A stretch of 64,000 nucleotides of DNA, taken from the NCBI GenBank assembly GCA_963700925.1, contig OY969553.1, positions 3,224,001 through 3,288,000 of the forward strand, read 5' to 3'. The notes beneath the pieces are model-generated. The model searched no databases. It had not been told where the DNA came from and saw only the letters and a program-made list of their open reading frames with translations. A program made the position numbers and the translations under genes. Shown piece after piece: positions 16,847 to 25,059 of the stretch. The stretch's first letter is position 1. Every line of letters starts with the position of its first letter. This DNA comes from CAWJMD01 sp963700925 (GTDB lineage Bacteria > Actinomycetota > Actinomycetes > Actinomycetales > CAWJMD01).

Positions 16847-18133
16847 TTGAAGATCGCCGTCGTCGCACTCGGCAAGATCGGCCTACCCCTCGCGGTCCAG
16901 TTCGCGGACTCGGGCCACGAGGTGGTCGGTGTCGACGTGAACCCCACGATCGTCGACCTCGTCAACGCCGGCTCCGAGCCGTTCCCGGGCGAGGCCGACC
17001 TGGCCACGAAGATCGCCGAGAACGTGGCTGCCGGTCGTCTCCGCGCGACCACCGACTACGCGGATGCGGTGCCCCAGGCCGAGGCCGTCGTGCTCGTCGT
17101 GCCCCTCTTCGTCGACGGGGACGGTGTACCCGACTTCGGCTGGATGGACGACGCGACCGACTCGCTGGCCGCGCACCTGTCGCCCGGCACGCTCGTCTCG
17201 TACGAGACCACCCTGCCCGTCGGCACCACCCGCGAGCGCTGGAAGCCCAGGCTGGAGAAGGGGTCCGGCCTGACCGAGGGCTCGGACTTCCACCTCGTCT
17301 TCAGCCCCGAGCGCGTGCTGACCGGACGGGTCTTCGCCGACCTGCGCAAGTACCCGAAGCTCGTCGGCGGCCTGAGCGACGAGGGCACGCGTCGCGCGAT
17401 CGCCTTCTACGAGTCGGTGCTGCAGTTCGACGACCGGCCCGACCTCGAGCGCGGCAACGGGGTGTGGGACCTCGGCAGCGCCGAGGCGGCAGAGATGGCC
17501 AAGCTGGCCGAGACCACGTACCGCGACGTCAACATCGGTCTGGCGAACCAGTTCGCGCGGTTCGCGGCCACGCGGGCGATCGACGTGATGCAGGTGATCG
17601 ACGCGAGCAACTCCCAGCCGTACAGCCACATCCACCGCCCGGGGATCGCCGTGGGCGGCCACTGCATCCCCGTGTACCCGCGGCTGTACCTGTGGAACGA
17701 CCCGGACGCCACCGTGGTGCGGTCGGCCCGGGAGGCCAACGCCGGCATGCCCGAGTACGCCGTCGGCCTGCTCGAGGGTGCCTTCGGCGACCTCGACGGG
17801 GCGACCGTCGTCGTGCTCGGCGCGGCCTACCGCGGTGCCGTGAAGGAGACGGCGTTCTCGGGGGTGTTCCCCCTGGTCGCAGCGCTGCGTTCCCGCGGCG
17901 CCTCCGTCATGGTGCACGACCCGCTCTACTCCGATGACGAGCTGCGCCGCCTCGACCTCGAGCCCTACTCACTCGGGCAGAGCGTCGACGCAGCCGTGGT
18001 GCAGGCGGACCACGCCGAGTACGGGCAGCTCACCCCCGCGGACCTGCCGGGGATCAAAGTGCTTGTCGACGGTCGCCGGGTCACCGAACCCAGCCGCTGG
18101 GCAGGCGTCGACCGACGAGTGATCGGAGCATGA
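16847..18133 (+). CDS. UDP-GlcNAc/ManNAc 6-dehydrogenase family (WbpA/WecC-like)
   Basis: 428 residues. The NAD-binding start is KIAVVALGKIGLPLAVQFA; the middle has the EMAKLAETTYRDVNIGLANQFA block; the catalytic cysteine lies in GGHCIPVYP near residue 273. It would oxidise C6 of UDP-GlcNAc (or UDP-ManNAc) to the uronic acid, producing two NADH. TTG at 16847 is taken as start because GGAAGG lies about 8 bases upstream and the nucleotide-binding strand follows at once; the longer frame adds a proline-rich stretch without family likeness. The stop overlaps the FkbM gene (ATGA). With the genes at 7402-11323 it completes a UDP-diacetamido-uronic acid pathway. Confidence 0.9.
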   Translation: MKIAVVALGKIGLPLAVQFADSGHEVVGVDVNPTIVDLVNAGSEPFPGEADLATKIAENVAAGRLRATTDYADAVPQAEAVVLVVPLFVDGDGVPDFGWMDDATDSLAAHLSPGTLVSYETTLPVGTTRERWKPRLEKGSGLTEGSDFHLVFSPERVLTGRVFADLRKYPKLVGGLSDEGTRRAIAFYESVLQFDDRPDLERGNGVWDLGSAEAAEMAKLAETTYRDVNIGLANQFARFAATRAIDVMQVIDASNSQPYSHIHRPGIAVGGHCIPVYPRLYLWNDPDATVVRSAREANAGMPEYAVGLLEGAFGDLDGATVVVLGAAYRGAVKETAFSGVFPLVAALRSRGASVMVHDPLYSDDELRRLDLEPYSLGQSVDAAVVQADHAEYGQLTPADLPGIKVLVDGRRVTEPSRWAGVDRRVIGA

Positions 18134-19149
18134 CGGTGAGCACCCGACGACTCCCCAACGGCGCGGCGCGCCTGCGCAACCAGGTCCGCGGGCGGCTCCG
18201 CAAGGAGATCGCGCAGCGGCCCCGGGCGCGGCTGGCGCTCTGGGACCTGCGCCGCCGCTTCCGTCGCAACCAGGACCCGGCGAGCGGGTACGACGCGATC
18301 GGCGGCAAGCAGCTGTCGGTCGAGCTCGCCCTGCCCTCACCCCCGGCCGGGCAGCCGGCGCGGCTCGAGTCACTCGACCTGACCACCGGCCGGCGCTTCT
18401 ACGTCGCGCGCTCGCTGGCCGAGACGGGCTTCGGTGGCTACGAGGTGGAGTCCCTCTCGTGCTACCTGGCGATGATCGACGTGGCAGGGCCCGGGCAGGT
18501 GCTGGACGTCGGGGCGAACATCGGCGTGTACGGCCTGCTGGCGGCAGCGCTCAGCGACCGCGAGGTCATCGCGTTCGAGCCGACCCCCTGGATCGCGCAG
18601 GCGGCGTCCGACCTGGCCACGCGCAACGGCATCCCGATGAGCGTCCGCCGGGAGGCGCTCGGCGACACCCGCACGGTCGCGACCTTCTATCTCTCCGACC
18701 GCAGCGACAGCTCGAACTCGCTGGCCGGCGGTTTCCGTCACTCGTCGCACCAGCTGGACGTGCGTGTGGAGCCCCTCGACCGCCTCGTGCGTCGTGAGGG
18801 CCTGGCCCCGGCCGTCATCAAGGTCGACACGGAGACGACGGAGCCGGCTGTTCTCCGCGGAGCGGCCAAGACGATCGCGGAGTTCCGTCCGTGGCTCCTG
18901 TGCGAGATCCTCGCCGGCCGCAGCGAGGAAGCCCTGACGGCCGCACTCGAGCCGTTCGGGTACACGTGGTACCACGTCGTCGACGAGGTGCCCTACACGC
19001 CGACGAACACCCTCGCGGGCGACACCGAGTACAAGCACCTGATGTGGCTGTTCGCGCCCCACGAGCCCCCGCCCGAGTTCTGGGAGTCGGTGCGCGCCTG
19101 GCGTGCCGCCCTGACGTCGCTGCCGACGCCGGTACAGTCGGCCTCCTGA
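18130..19149 (+). CDS. FkbM-family methyltransferase
   Basis: 339 residues. A basic N-terminal region is followed by the SAM-binding LDVGANIGVYGLLAA near residue 125, FEPTPW about 20 residues later, and the family's IKVDTETTEPAVLRGA near 235. FkbM proteins O-methylate sugars or polyketides. Next to a nucleotide-sugar dehydrogenase and many transferases, methylation of a glycan residue (perhaps chain termination or decoration) is the best guess. Its ATG overlaps the dehydrogenase stop, so both are one transcript. Confidence 0.87.
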   Translation: MTVSTRRLPNGAARLRNQVRGRLRKEIAQRPRARLALWDLRRRFRRNQDPASGYDAIGGKQLSVELALPSPPAGQPARLESLDLTTGRRFYVARSLAETGFGGYEVESLSCYLAMIDVAGPGQVLDVGANIGVYGLLAAALSDREVIAFEPTPWIAQAASDLATRNGIPMSVRREALGDTRTVATFYLSDRSDSSNSLAGGFRHSSHQLDVRVEPLDRLVRREGLAPAVIKVDTETTEPAVLRGAAKTIAEFRPWLLCEILAGRSEEALTAALEPFGYTWYHVVDEVPYTPTNTLAGDTEYKHLMWLFAPHEPPPEFWESVRAWRAALTSLPTPVQSAS

Positions 19150-19204
19150 CGCGCGGTCGGCACAGCGGGCTCAGGTCGGGCGGCGTTCCGGTCGAAGGGA
19201 CCGT

Positions 19205-21235
19205 ATGGACTCGACTCCGCTGCCCCGATCGACCCGCTCGACCCGCCTGACCCGCCTGACCCGCAGCCTGGCGGTCGCCCTGTCGGTGACCCTGCTCGGT
19301 CTTGCCACCGGCACCCCGGCCGTCCACGCCGTCGAGGCGTCGACCCGCCCGGCTGACGGAGTGTTCCACCTGGAAGGGCGTGGGTACGGCCACGGCCGAG
19401 GCCTGTCGCAGTGGGGTGCGTACGGTGCGGCCGATGCGGGCCTGGTCTGGACGGACATCCTCGCCTTCTACTACCCGGGCACCACGCGGACCGGCGCGGG
19501 CAGCGGCCCGATCAAGGTCCTGATCAGCGCCGACACGGGCGCCGACGTCAGGGTCGACGCCATCGCCGGGCTGCGGCTGACCAGCGGCGGGAACACGTGG
19601 GTGCTGCCCACCGGGAGCACCTACGACTCCTGGCGCCTCGTGCGCAGCGGCACCACCATCGCCCTGCAGCGCCTCGACGGAACCACCTGGACGACGATCA
19701 CGCCGGGGATCGCCCTCGGGGCGACCGTCGGCTTCGTCACGCCGGGCACCACGACGCGGCTCGTGCTCCCCTCAGGCGCGCGCGAGGCCTTGCGCGGCGA
19801 GGTACGCGCGGCGCCGCAGGGAACCACCGGCCTGCGTTCGGTCGCGGTGATGGACATGGACGAGTACCTGCGGGCCGTCGTCCCGAGCGAGATGCCGGCG
19901 TCGTGGCACATCCAGGCCCTCAGGGCGCAGACGGTGGCGGCTCGGACGTACGCCGCCCACCTGCGGTCGACGTCGTCGGCCAAGGCATGGAACACGTGCG
20001 ACACCACGGCTTGTCAGGTCTTCAAGGGCACGGCCACGTACAGCGCGTCGGGAGCACTCGTCGCCGTCCACGAGCAAGCCAGGACCGACCAGGCCATCGC
20101 CGACACGGCCGGCGTCGTCCTGTACTACGGCGCGAGCGTGGCATTCACTCAGTTCAGCTCCGCCAACGGCGGCTGGACCGCTGCCGGCTCCCACGCCTAC
20201 CAGGTCGCCAAGGCCGACCCGTACGACGGGCGGATCGCCTCGTCGGCGCACGCGTGGACGACCGAGCTCGCCGTCTCGCGCGTCGAGGCCGTCTACTCGT
20301 CGGTCGGCGCGCTGCGCGAGTTAGCGATCTTGGAGCGGTCGGGCGGCGGCGACTGGGGCGGCCGCGTCGTCTCCGTCCGGATCACCGGCAGTCGGGGTGC
20401 GGTGACGGTGACCGGCGACCAGTTCCGCAGCGCGTTCGGCCTGCGCTCCAGCTGGTTCCACGTCCAAGGGACGTCTGCCCACCCGCGGGACCTGTCCGGC
20501 GACGGCTTCGCCGACGTCCTGGCCATCGGCCCGACGGGCCAGATGGTGCTGTACCCCGGCAACGCCGACGGGCAGCTCGCGACGCCACTGCAGCTCGGAC
20601 GCGGCTGGACCGGTGGGCGGCCGGTCACACAGGTCGGGGACTGGAACGGCGACGAGCGGACGGACGTGATGGCCATCGGCCCCGAGGGCTATCTGGCGCT
20701 GTACCCGGGCGACGGTTCCGGCGGTCTCGGTGCCGGTGCCGTGGTCGGTCAACGGTGGCACGGGATCTCCGAGCTGCTGGGTGTCGGTGACCTGGACGGC
20801 GACGGCTTCGACGACCTGGTGACCAGGCGCACCACTGACCAGTCGCTGTGGCTCTACCCCGGCACGGCGGCAGGGCTGCCGGGCACCGCTCGCCAGATCG
20901 GTCAGGGGTGGGGTGGCTACGACCTTCTGACGGCGGTCGGAGACATGGATGGCGACGGCCGTCCCGACGTCGTCGCCCGTCACTCCGCGTCCGGCGACCT
21001 GATCTTCTTCCGGGGGACCACTTCTGGAGGACTCGCCTCGGCAGGGGTGGTCGGCGCCCGATGGAGCGGGGTGCACCAGCTGGCGGGTCCGGGAGACCTC
21101 GGCGCGGACGGCTCCACCGACCTCGTGGCGGTCCTGTCGGACGGCACGCTGCACCGCTACGCGTGGACCGGCACCGGGCTCTCGTCGGCCGGCTCGCTCG
21201 GTGGGGGCTGGTCCAGCTCGCGGTTGGTCGGCTGA
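19205..21235 (+). CDS. Secreted SpoIID/LytB-domain protein with C-terminal FG-GAP-like repeats
   Basis: 676 residues. A basic N-terminus made of STR/LTR repeats precedes a hydrophobic signal sequence ending near AVHA (about residue 41). Next is a SpoIID-type domain: GRGYGHGRGLSQWGAYG, EYLRAVVPSEMPASW and ALRAQTVAARTYA are its landmarks. SpoIID of Bacillus is a lytic transglycosylase acting on peptidoglycan. Residues about 435-676 hold five repeats of roughly 48 residues with LYPG and GD-(x)-DGDGxxD calcium-loop-like motifs, which would form a beta-propeller-like surface domain. GAAGGGA before the ATG supports the start. It is the first of five proteins in the window with this C-terminal domain. 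Confidence 0.88.
   Translation: MDSTPLPRSTRSTRLTRLTRSLAVALSVTLLGLATGTPAVHAVEASTRPADGVFHLEGRGYGHGRGLSQWGAYGAADAGLVWTDILAFYYPGTTRTGAGSGPIKVLISADTGADVRVDAIAGLRLTSGGNTWVLPTGSTYDSWRLVRSGTTIALQRLDGTTWTTITPGIALGATVGFVTPGTTTRLVLPSGAREALRGEVRAAPQGTTGLRSVAVMDMDEYLRAVVPSEMPASWHIQALRAQTVAARTYAAHLRSTSSAKAWNTCDTTACQVFKGTATYSASGALVAVHEQARTDQAIADTAGVVLYYGASVAFTQFSSANGGWTAAGSHAYQVAKADPYDGRIASSAHAWTTELAVSRVEAVYSSVGALRELAILERSGGGDWGGRVVSVRITGSRGAVTVTGDQFRSAFGLRSSWFHVQGTSAHPRDLSGDGFADVLAIGPTGQMVLYPGNADGQLATPLQLGRGWTGGRPVTQVGDWNGDERTDVMAIGPEGYLALYPGDGSGGLGAGAVVGQRWHGISELLGVGDLDGDGFDDLVTRRTTDQSLWLYPGTAAGLPGTARQIGQGWGGYDLLTAVGDMDGDGRPDVVARHSASGDLIFFRGTTSGGLASAGVVGARWSGVHQLAGPGDLGADGSTDLVAVLSDGTLHRYAWTGTGLSSAGSLGGGWSSSRLVG
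19227..19262 (+). repeat. 9-bp tandem repeat, 4 units, in the signal-peptide region
   Basis: Four units related to GCCTGACCC (two exact, two with CTCGACCC/ATCGACCC) encode STR STR LTR LTR. The period is a multiple of three, so changes in copy number keep the frame. Confidence 0.75.
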
Positions 21236-21432
21236 GGCTGCGGTTTGCGGCCAGGCAGTGCGTATCGGTCGCTGAACCAGGTGCGGCCCGGCGAACGGAC
21301 GAGTTCGGGCCAGGTGGGTGTCGACCCTTGACCGGTCGTGCCACAGAGTCGAAGGTGTGTGGTGACTGGTGTGGCCTGTGGGACTCGTGGTGGGTTCTGC
21401 CCCGCGCCGACCCCTCTGGGAGTGGAGTCTCC

Positions 21433-23382
21433 GTGCGAACCGTGTCTCGTGCCGGCCTTGCCATCGTCCTCGTTCCCGGAATGCTGGTCCTGCCGACCAT
21501 CTCCGCGCCTGCCGCGGAACCTCGCCCGATCGCGCCCCAGGTGCAGACCATCGACGTCCGCGGGGTCGACTCGGGCGCCGTGCAGGGCCTCCAGGACGAG
21601 GGCGCACGGGGAGCCACCGCCCCTGAGGAGGCGCCGGAGCTGCTCACCGCGCCGACGACGACCGAGCCGTTCGACCTGGTGGGCGTGACATGGCCCGCCG
21701 GCGAGACCGTGCAGCAGGTGCAGGTGCGCGTCCGGGAAGACGGGGCATGGTCGGGCTGGGAGGAGCTGGAGGGCCTGGACGAGGGACCTGACCCCGGCAC
21801 CGAGGAGTACGCGGCGGCGCGGCTCGGCACCAGCCCCCTGTCGACGAACCGGGCGGACGGCGTCCAGGTGCGCGTGGACACCGAGAGTGGCGCGGCGCCT
21901 CGTGACGTCAAGGTGTCGCTGGTCGACCCGGGCACGTCGGCCGCGGACGGCACCGCCGCCGGGCAGGCCGACCCGGCCGCCTCCGCCGACGCGGCCAACA
22001 CGTCACCGCGCATCGTCACCCGCAGGCAGTGGGGCGCGGACGAGCGCCTGGCCTCGACCACGCGCGTCAACGGCACCGTCAAGGCGCTGACGCTGCACCA
22101 CACAGCGGGCTCCAACAGCTACACGCAGGCGCAGGCTCCCGCCCAGCTGCGAGGGATCTACGCGTACCACACGCAGTCGCTCGGCTGGTCGGACGTCGGC
22201 TACAACCTGGTCATCGACCGCTACGGCACGATCTACGAAGGCCGCCGCGGCAGCATCACCGCCGCCGTCCAGGGCGCCCACGCCGGGGGCTTCAACCGCG
22301 ACACCTTCGGCGTCTCCGTGATGGGCAACTTCGCCTCGGCCTCCGCGCCGAGTGGCGTCACCACAGCCCTGAACAAGGTGATCGGCTGGAAGCTCGGGCA
22401 GTACGGCGCCAACCCGAGGGGAACCTCGGTCCTGATCTCCGCCGGCGGGGGAACGTCGAAGTACCCGGCCGGGAGGGCGGTCACCGTCAACAACGTGATG
22501 GCGCACCGCGACGTCGGCAACACCTCGTGCCCGGGCAGCCTGTACTTGTTGCTGCCGTCCCTGCGGACCGCCGCCGCGCCACTTGCGGCGAGGACGACTC
22601 CGAACCGGGTCGACGCCTTCCCCAAGGACGTCAACGGAGACCGCAGGAGCGACGTGCTGGTGGTCAACCCCTCAGGACGGCTGGTCTCGTACGCGGGACG
22701 GGGTGACGGGCGCCTGAGGGCTGGGGTCACGATCGGACAGGGTTGGGGGACAAGGGATCTGGCAGCGAACGTCGGGGACTGGAGCGGTGACGGCTGGCCG
22801 GATCTCATGGCGCGCGAGCCGGCGAGCGGGGACCTCTACGTCTACCACGGAACGGCCAGTGGCTACGTCGGCCCGCGGCTGGTCGGCACGAGCTGGACGG
22901 ACGTCAACCTGCTCCTCGGGGTCGGTGACGCCGATCGGGACGGCGACCGCGACCTGCTGACCCGGCGCAAGTCCGACGGGGCGCTCTGGCTCTACCGCGG
23001 GAACGGTGCCGGGGGCTTCGTCACCGGACCGCCGACCCGGGTCAGCAAGTCGATGGCGGCGTTCGACCAGATCGTTTCCGTCGGGGACCTCGACGACGAA
23101 GGCGATCCCGACCTTGTCGTCCGCAACCGCATGTCGGGTCGCCTCTTCCTGATGGCGGGCACGAGCCAGGGCACCCTCCAGAACGCCGTCCAGATCGGGG
23201 CGGGCTGGAGCGTCTTCAGCGCGGTGGTGGGGGTCGGGAACATGGACGGTGCCGGAGGTGTCGACGTCCTGGCCCGGGGCACGTCGGGCGTCCTCACCAT
23301 GTACCGCGGTACGACGTCGGGCACTCTCGGGGCACCGATCCAGGTCGGGCACGGATGGAGTGGCTTGCGCTTCATCCAGTGA
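21433..23382 (+). CDS. Secreted PGRP-type N-acetylmuramoyl-L-alanine amidase with FG-GAP-like repeats
   Basis: 649 residues. After a signal peptide (cleavage near APA-AE, about residue 29) there is a 150-residue region with a W-x-x-WEELEG strand pattern common in actinobacterial amidases. The amidase_2/PGRP domain spans residues about 190-375: RRQWGADE, the zinc ligand histidines in LHHTAG (near 221) and HRDVGNTSCPG (near 357), and YNLVIDRYGTIYEGR. The C-terminal third is the FG-GAP-like domain. It should cleave the amide between MurNAc and the stem peptide outside the cell. GTG 21433 has GGAG five bases upstream; the longer frame runs into the previous gene and is rejected. Confidence 0.9.
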   Translation: MRTVSRAGLAIVLVPGMLVLPTISAPAAEPRPIAPQVQTIDVRGVDSGAVQGLQDEGARGATAPEEAPELLTAPTTTEPFDLVGVTWPAGETVQQVQVRVREDGAWSGWEELEGLDEGPDPGTEEYAAARLGTSPLSTNRADGVQVRVDTESGAAPRDVKVSLVDPGTSAADGTAAGQADPAASADAANTSPRIVTRRQWGADERLASTTRVNGTVKALTLHHTAGSNSYTQAQAPAQLRGIYAYHTQSLGWSDVGYNLVIDRYGTIYEGRRGSITAAVQGAHAGGFNRDTFGVSVMGNFASASAPSGVTTALNKVIGWKLGQYGANPRGTSVLISAGGGTSKYPAGRAVTVNNVMAHRDVGNTSCPGSLYLLLPSLRTAAAPLAARTTPNRVDAFPKDVNGDRRSDVLVVNPSGRLVSYAGRGDGRLRAGVTIGQGWGTRDLAANVGDWSGDGWPDLMAREPASGDLYVYHGTASGYVGPRLVGTSWTDVNLLLGVGDADRDGDRDLLTRRKSDGALWLYRGNGAGGFVTGPPTRVSKSMAAFDQIVSVGDLDDEGDPDLVVRNRMSGRLFLMAGTSQGTLQNAVQIGAGWSVFSAVVGVGNMDGAGGVDVLARGTSGVLTMYRGTTSGTLGAPIQVGHGWSGLRFIQ

Positions 23383-23447
23383 GGCCACCAGCGAGGCCCC
23401 CACTGAGGCCCCACCCCCACTGAGGCCCCCACTGAGGCCCCCACTGA
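23383..23447 (+). repeat. 12-bp tandem repeat beginning at a stop codon
   Basis: Units of GGCCCCCACTGA (three exact, one degenerate first unit, one expanded to 17 bp) follow directly on the TGA of the amidase gene. Because the unit is 12 bp, its TGA repeats in frame, giving back-up stops. Confidence 0.8.
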
Positions 23448-23505
23448 GACACGCGGTCTGAGCCGTTCGGGGGCCAGTTCTGGCACAGGGGAGAGCCGGA
23501 GTGCG

Positions 23506-23524
23506 CCGGAATGGTACGTTCCGG
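23506..23524. promoter_or_regulatory. Inverted repeat upstream of the secreted protein gene
   Basis: CCGGAA and TTCCGG arms are separated by 7 bases, about 90 bp before the GTG at 23611. It has the size and position of an operator. No promoter hexamers could be fixed around it. Confidence 0.3.
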
Positions 23525-23610
23525 TCGCCACCCCGGTGAGCGGCGACCAGCCGACTCTGTTCCTGTGGCCGCCCCGCGGGGCGCGTCCCGCGTCCTTGAG
23601 GGGGCATCAC

Positions 23611-25059
23611 GTGAGCGTGAGTCATCGAACTCTTCATGCCGTGCTGGGCGGCGTGGCAGCCCTGGCGGTATCGGCCGCAATGGTCGGGCCGGCGGCCGCT
23701 GGCCCCACCCTTGCTGACGGCGAAGGCTTCAGCGGCGATCGGCGAGCGGCGACCGAGCGCGATGGCGAGCTCCGTGGGGTCGCCGGGAGCTCTGGGAGCA
23801 CGGGTCTGAGCAGCGCCGAGGTCGGAGCTGCCGCCGAGGCTGCGTCGTGCCCCGCCGGCACCGTGCGGATCAGCACGTCCTTCGCGGACGGTTTCGAGTC
23901 GGGACAGATGCCCGACGAGTACCTGAACTGGTTCCCCACGACGGGTGACGCCGAGGAAGGCAGCTACTACGCGACCAGCACCGTCGGCGTGGGTGACTTC
24001 TCCGGCTTCTTCCTGCCGCTCATGACCGCGCCTCAGGGCCCGAGCACCTACCTGAGCTTCGCGTCCCGCGGTCAGTTTCCCGACACGGACGTCAACGACG
24101 CGGCCGCTCGGGTCTACGTCAACGACTCCTCGTGGTGGCTGACCGAGTCCGCCGAGTGGGAGCGGAACCAGATTCCCGTCACGAATGACGTGACGCAGTG
24201 GGCCGGCGAGCTGGACATCCTCTTCGAGCTGGCCCCCGTGTCCGGTGAGCCCACGAGCACGTGGGACATCGACGACATCCAGGTGTTCAGCTGCGTCGGT
24301 GAGGCGAGCGGCCTGCGGGGCGACTGGACCGGCGGTGGCACGGTGGACGTGCTGGCGACGACGTCGACCGGCGCGCTGCGGGCGTTCCCCGGCAAGGGCG
24401 ACGGCAGCCTGGCGAATGGCGCGACGGTCGGTTCGGGTTGGAAGTCGATGACGTACCTGGGTTCGCCGGGCGACATCACTGGTGATGACCGGACGGATCT
24501 GGTGGCGCGTTCGAGCAGCGGTGCGATGTTCCTGTATGCGGGTCGTGGTGGTGGCCTGGTCTCCAATGGGCAGCAGGTCGGTTCGGGGTGGAACGTGATG
24601 ACGGCGTTGGTCACTCCTGGTGACCTGGACGGTGATGGTCGGCCGGACCTGTTGGCGCGTCGTACCGACGGCACGTTGCATCACTACCGGTTCGGCACCA
24701 CTGGTGCGTTGTCGTACGTGCGCCAGGTGGGTACGGGCTGGAACGGGATGGCGTGGATGACGGGGATGGGTGACATCAACGGTGACGGTTTCGGTGACGT
24801 GCTGGGGGTGAACTCCAGCGGCACGATGCTGAGGTACTGGGGTTCGGCGTCCGGCCTGCGCGGTGGAGGCGTGGTCGGCGCCGGCTGGGGTGGGATGACG
24901 TGGGTCACCAGCCCGGGTGACATGAACGGTGATGGTCGTGGTGACCTGCTAGTGCGTGACTCGGCGGCGAACCTGAGGTTCTACCCCGGCAGCGCGACCG
25001 GGGTCAGCAACGGCCGGCAGGTCGGCAGCGGCTGGGGTGGGTTCTCACGCATCCTCTGA
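23611..25059 (+). CDS. Secreted protein of unknown front domain with FG-GAP-like repeats
   Basis: 482 residues. The signal peptide ends near AAA-GPT (about residue 31). A linker is followed by an ~140-residue domain (CPAGTVRISTSFADGFESG ... WDIDDIQVFSC) resembling a jelly-roll or immune-inhibitor-like carbohydrate/protein-binding domain; I cannot name it with confidence. Residues 236-482 are the FG-GAP-like repeats, and 741 bp of them (24319-25059) are duplicated at 26274-27014. GTG 23611 is chosen from the GAGGGGGC site 6 bases before it. Its TGA stop overlaps the unusual CTG start proposed for the next gene. Confidence 0.8.
   Translation: MSVSHRTLHAVLGGVAALAVSAAMVGPAAAGPTLADGEGFSGDRRAATERDGELRGVAGSSGSTGLSSAEVGAAAEAASCPAGTVRISTSFADGFESGQMPDEYLNWFPTTGDAEEGSYYATSTVGVGDFSGFFLPLMTAPQGPSTYLSFASRGQFPDTDVNDAAARVYVNDSSWWLTESAEWERNQIPVTNDVTQWAGELDILFELAPVSGEPTSTWDIDDIQVFSCVGEASGLRGDWTGGGTVDVLATTSTGALRAFPGKGDGSLANGATVGSGWKSMTYLGSPGDITGDDRTDLVARSSSGAMFLYAGRGGGLVSNGQQVGSGWNVMTALVTPGDLDGDGRPDLLARRTDGTLHHYRFGTTGALSYVRQVGTGWNGMAWMTGMGDINGDGFGDVLGVNSSGTMLRYWGSASGLRGGGVVGAGWGGMTWVTSPGDMNGDGRGDLLVRDSAANLRFYPGSATGVSNGRQVGSGWGGFSRIL
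24319..25059 (+). repeat. 741-bp direct repeat, copy 1 (FG-GAP-like domain)
   Basis: It aligns without gaps to 26274-27014 (offset 1955). My hand count gives about 33 differences, mostly in the first 110 bases and the last 40. A run of about 180 bases in the middle (near 24695-24868) is identical. Codon use here has more T- and G-ending glycine and leucine codons than the flanks. Confidence 0.92.

Noticed and set aside
14793..16850. 685-codon open frame on the plus strand
   Set aside because: It lies opposite two well-supported genes (module protein and type a transferase) and its composition (R, H, S, V) is that of an antisense frame.
22672..24684. 670-codon open frame on the minus strand
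   Set aside because: It runs across the end of the amidase gene, an intergenic repeat and the next gene; the complementary strand encodes recognised domains.
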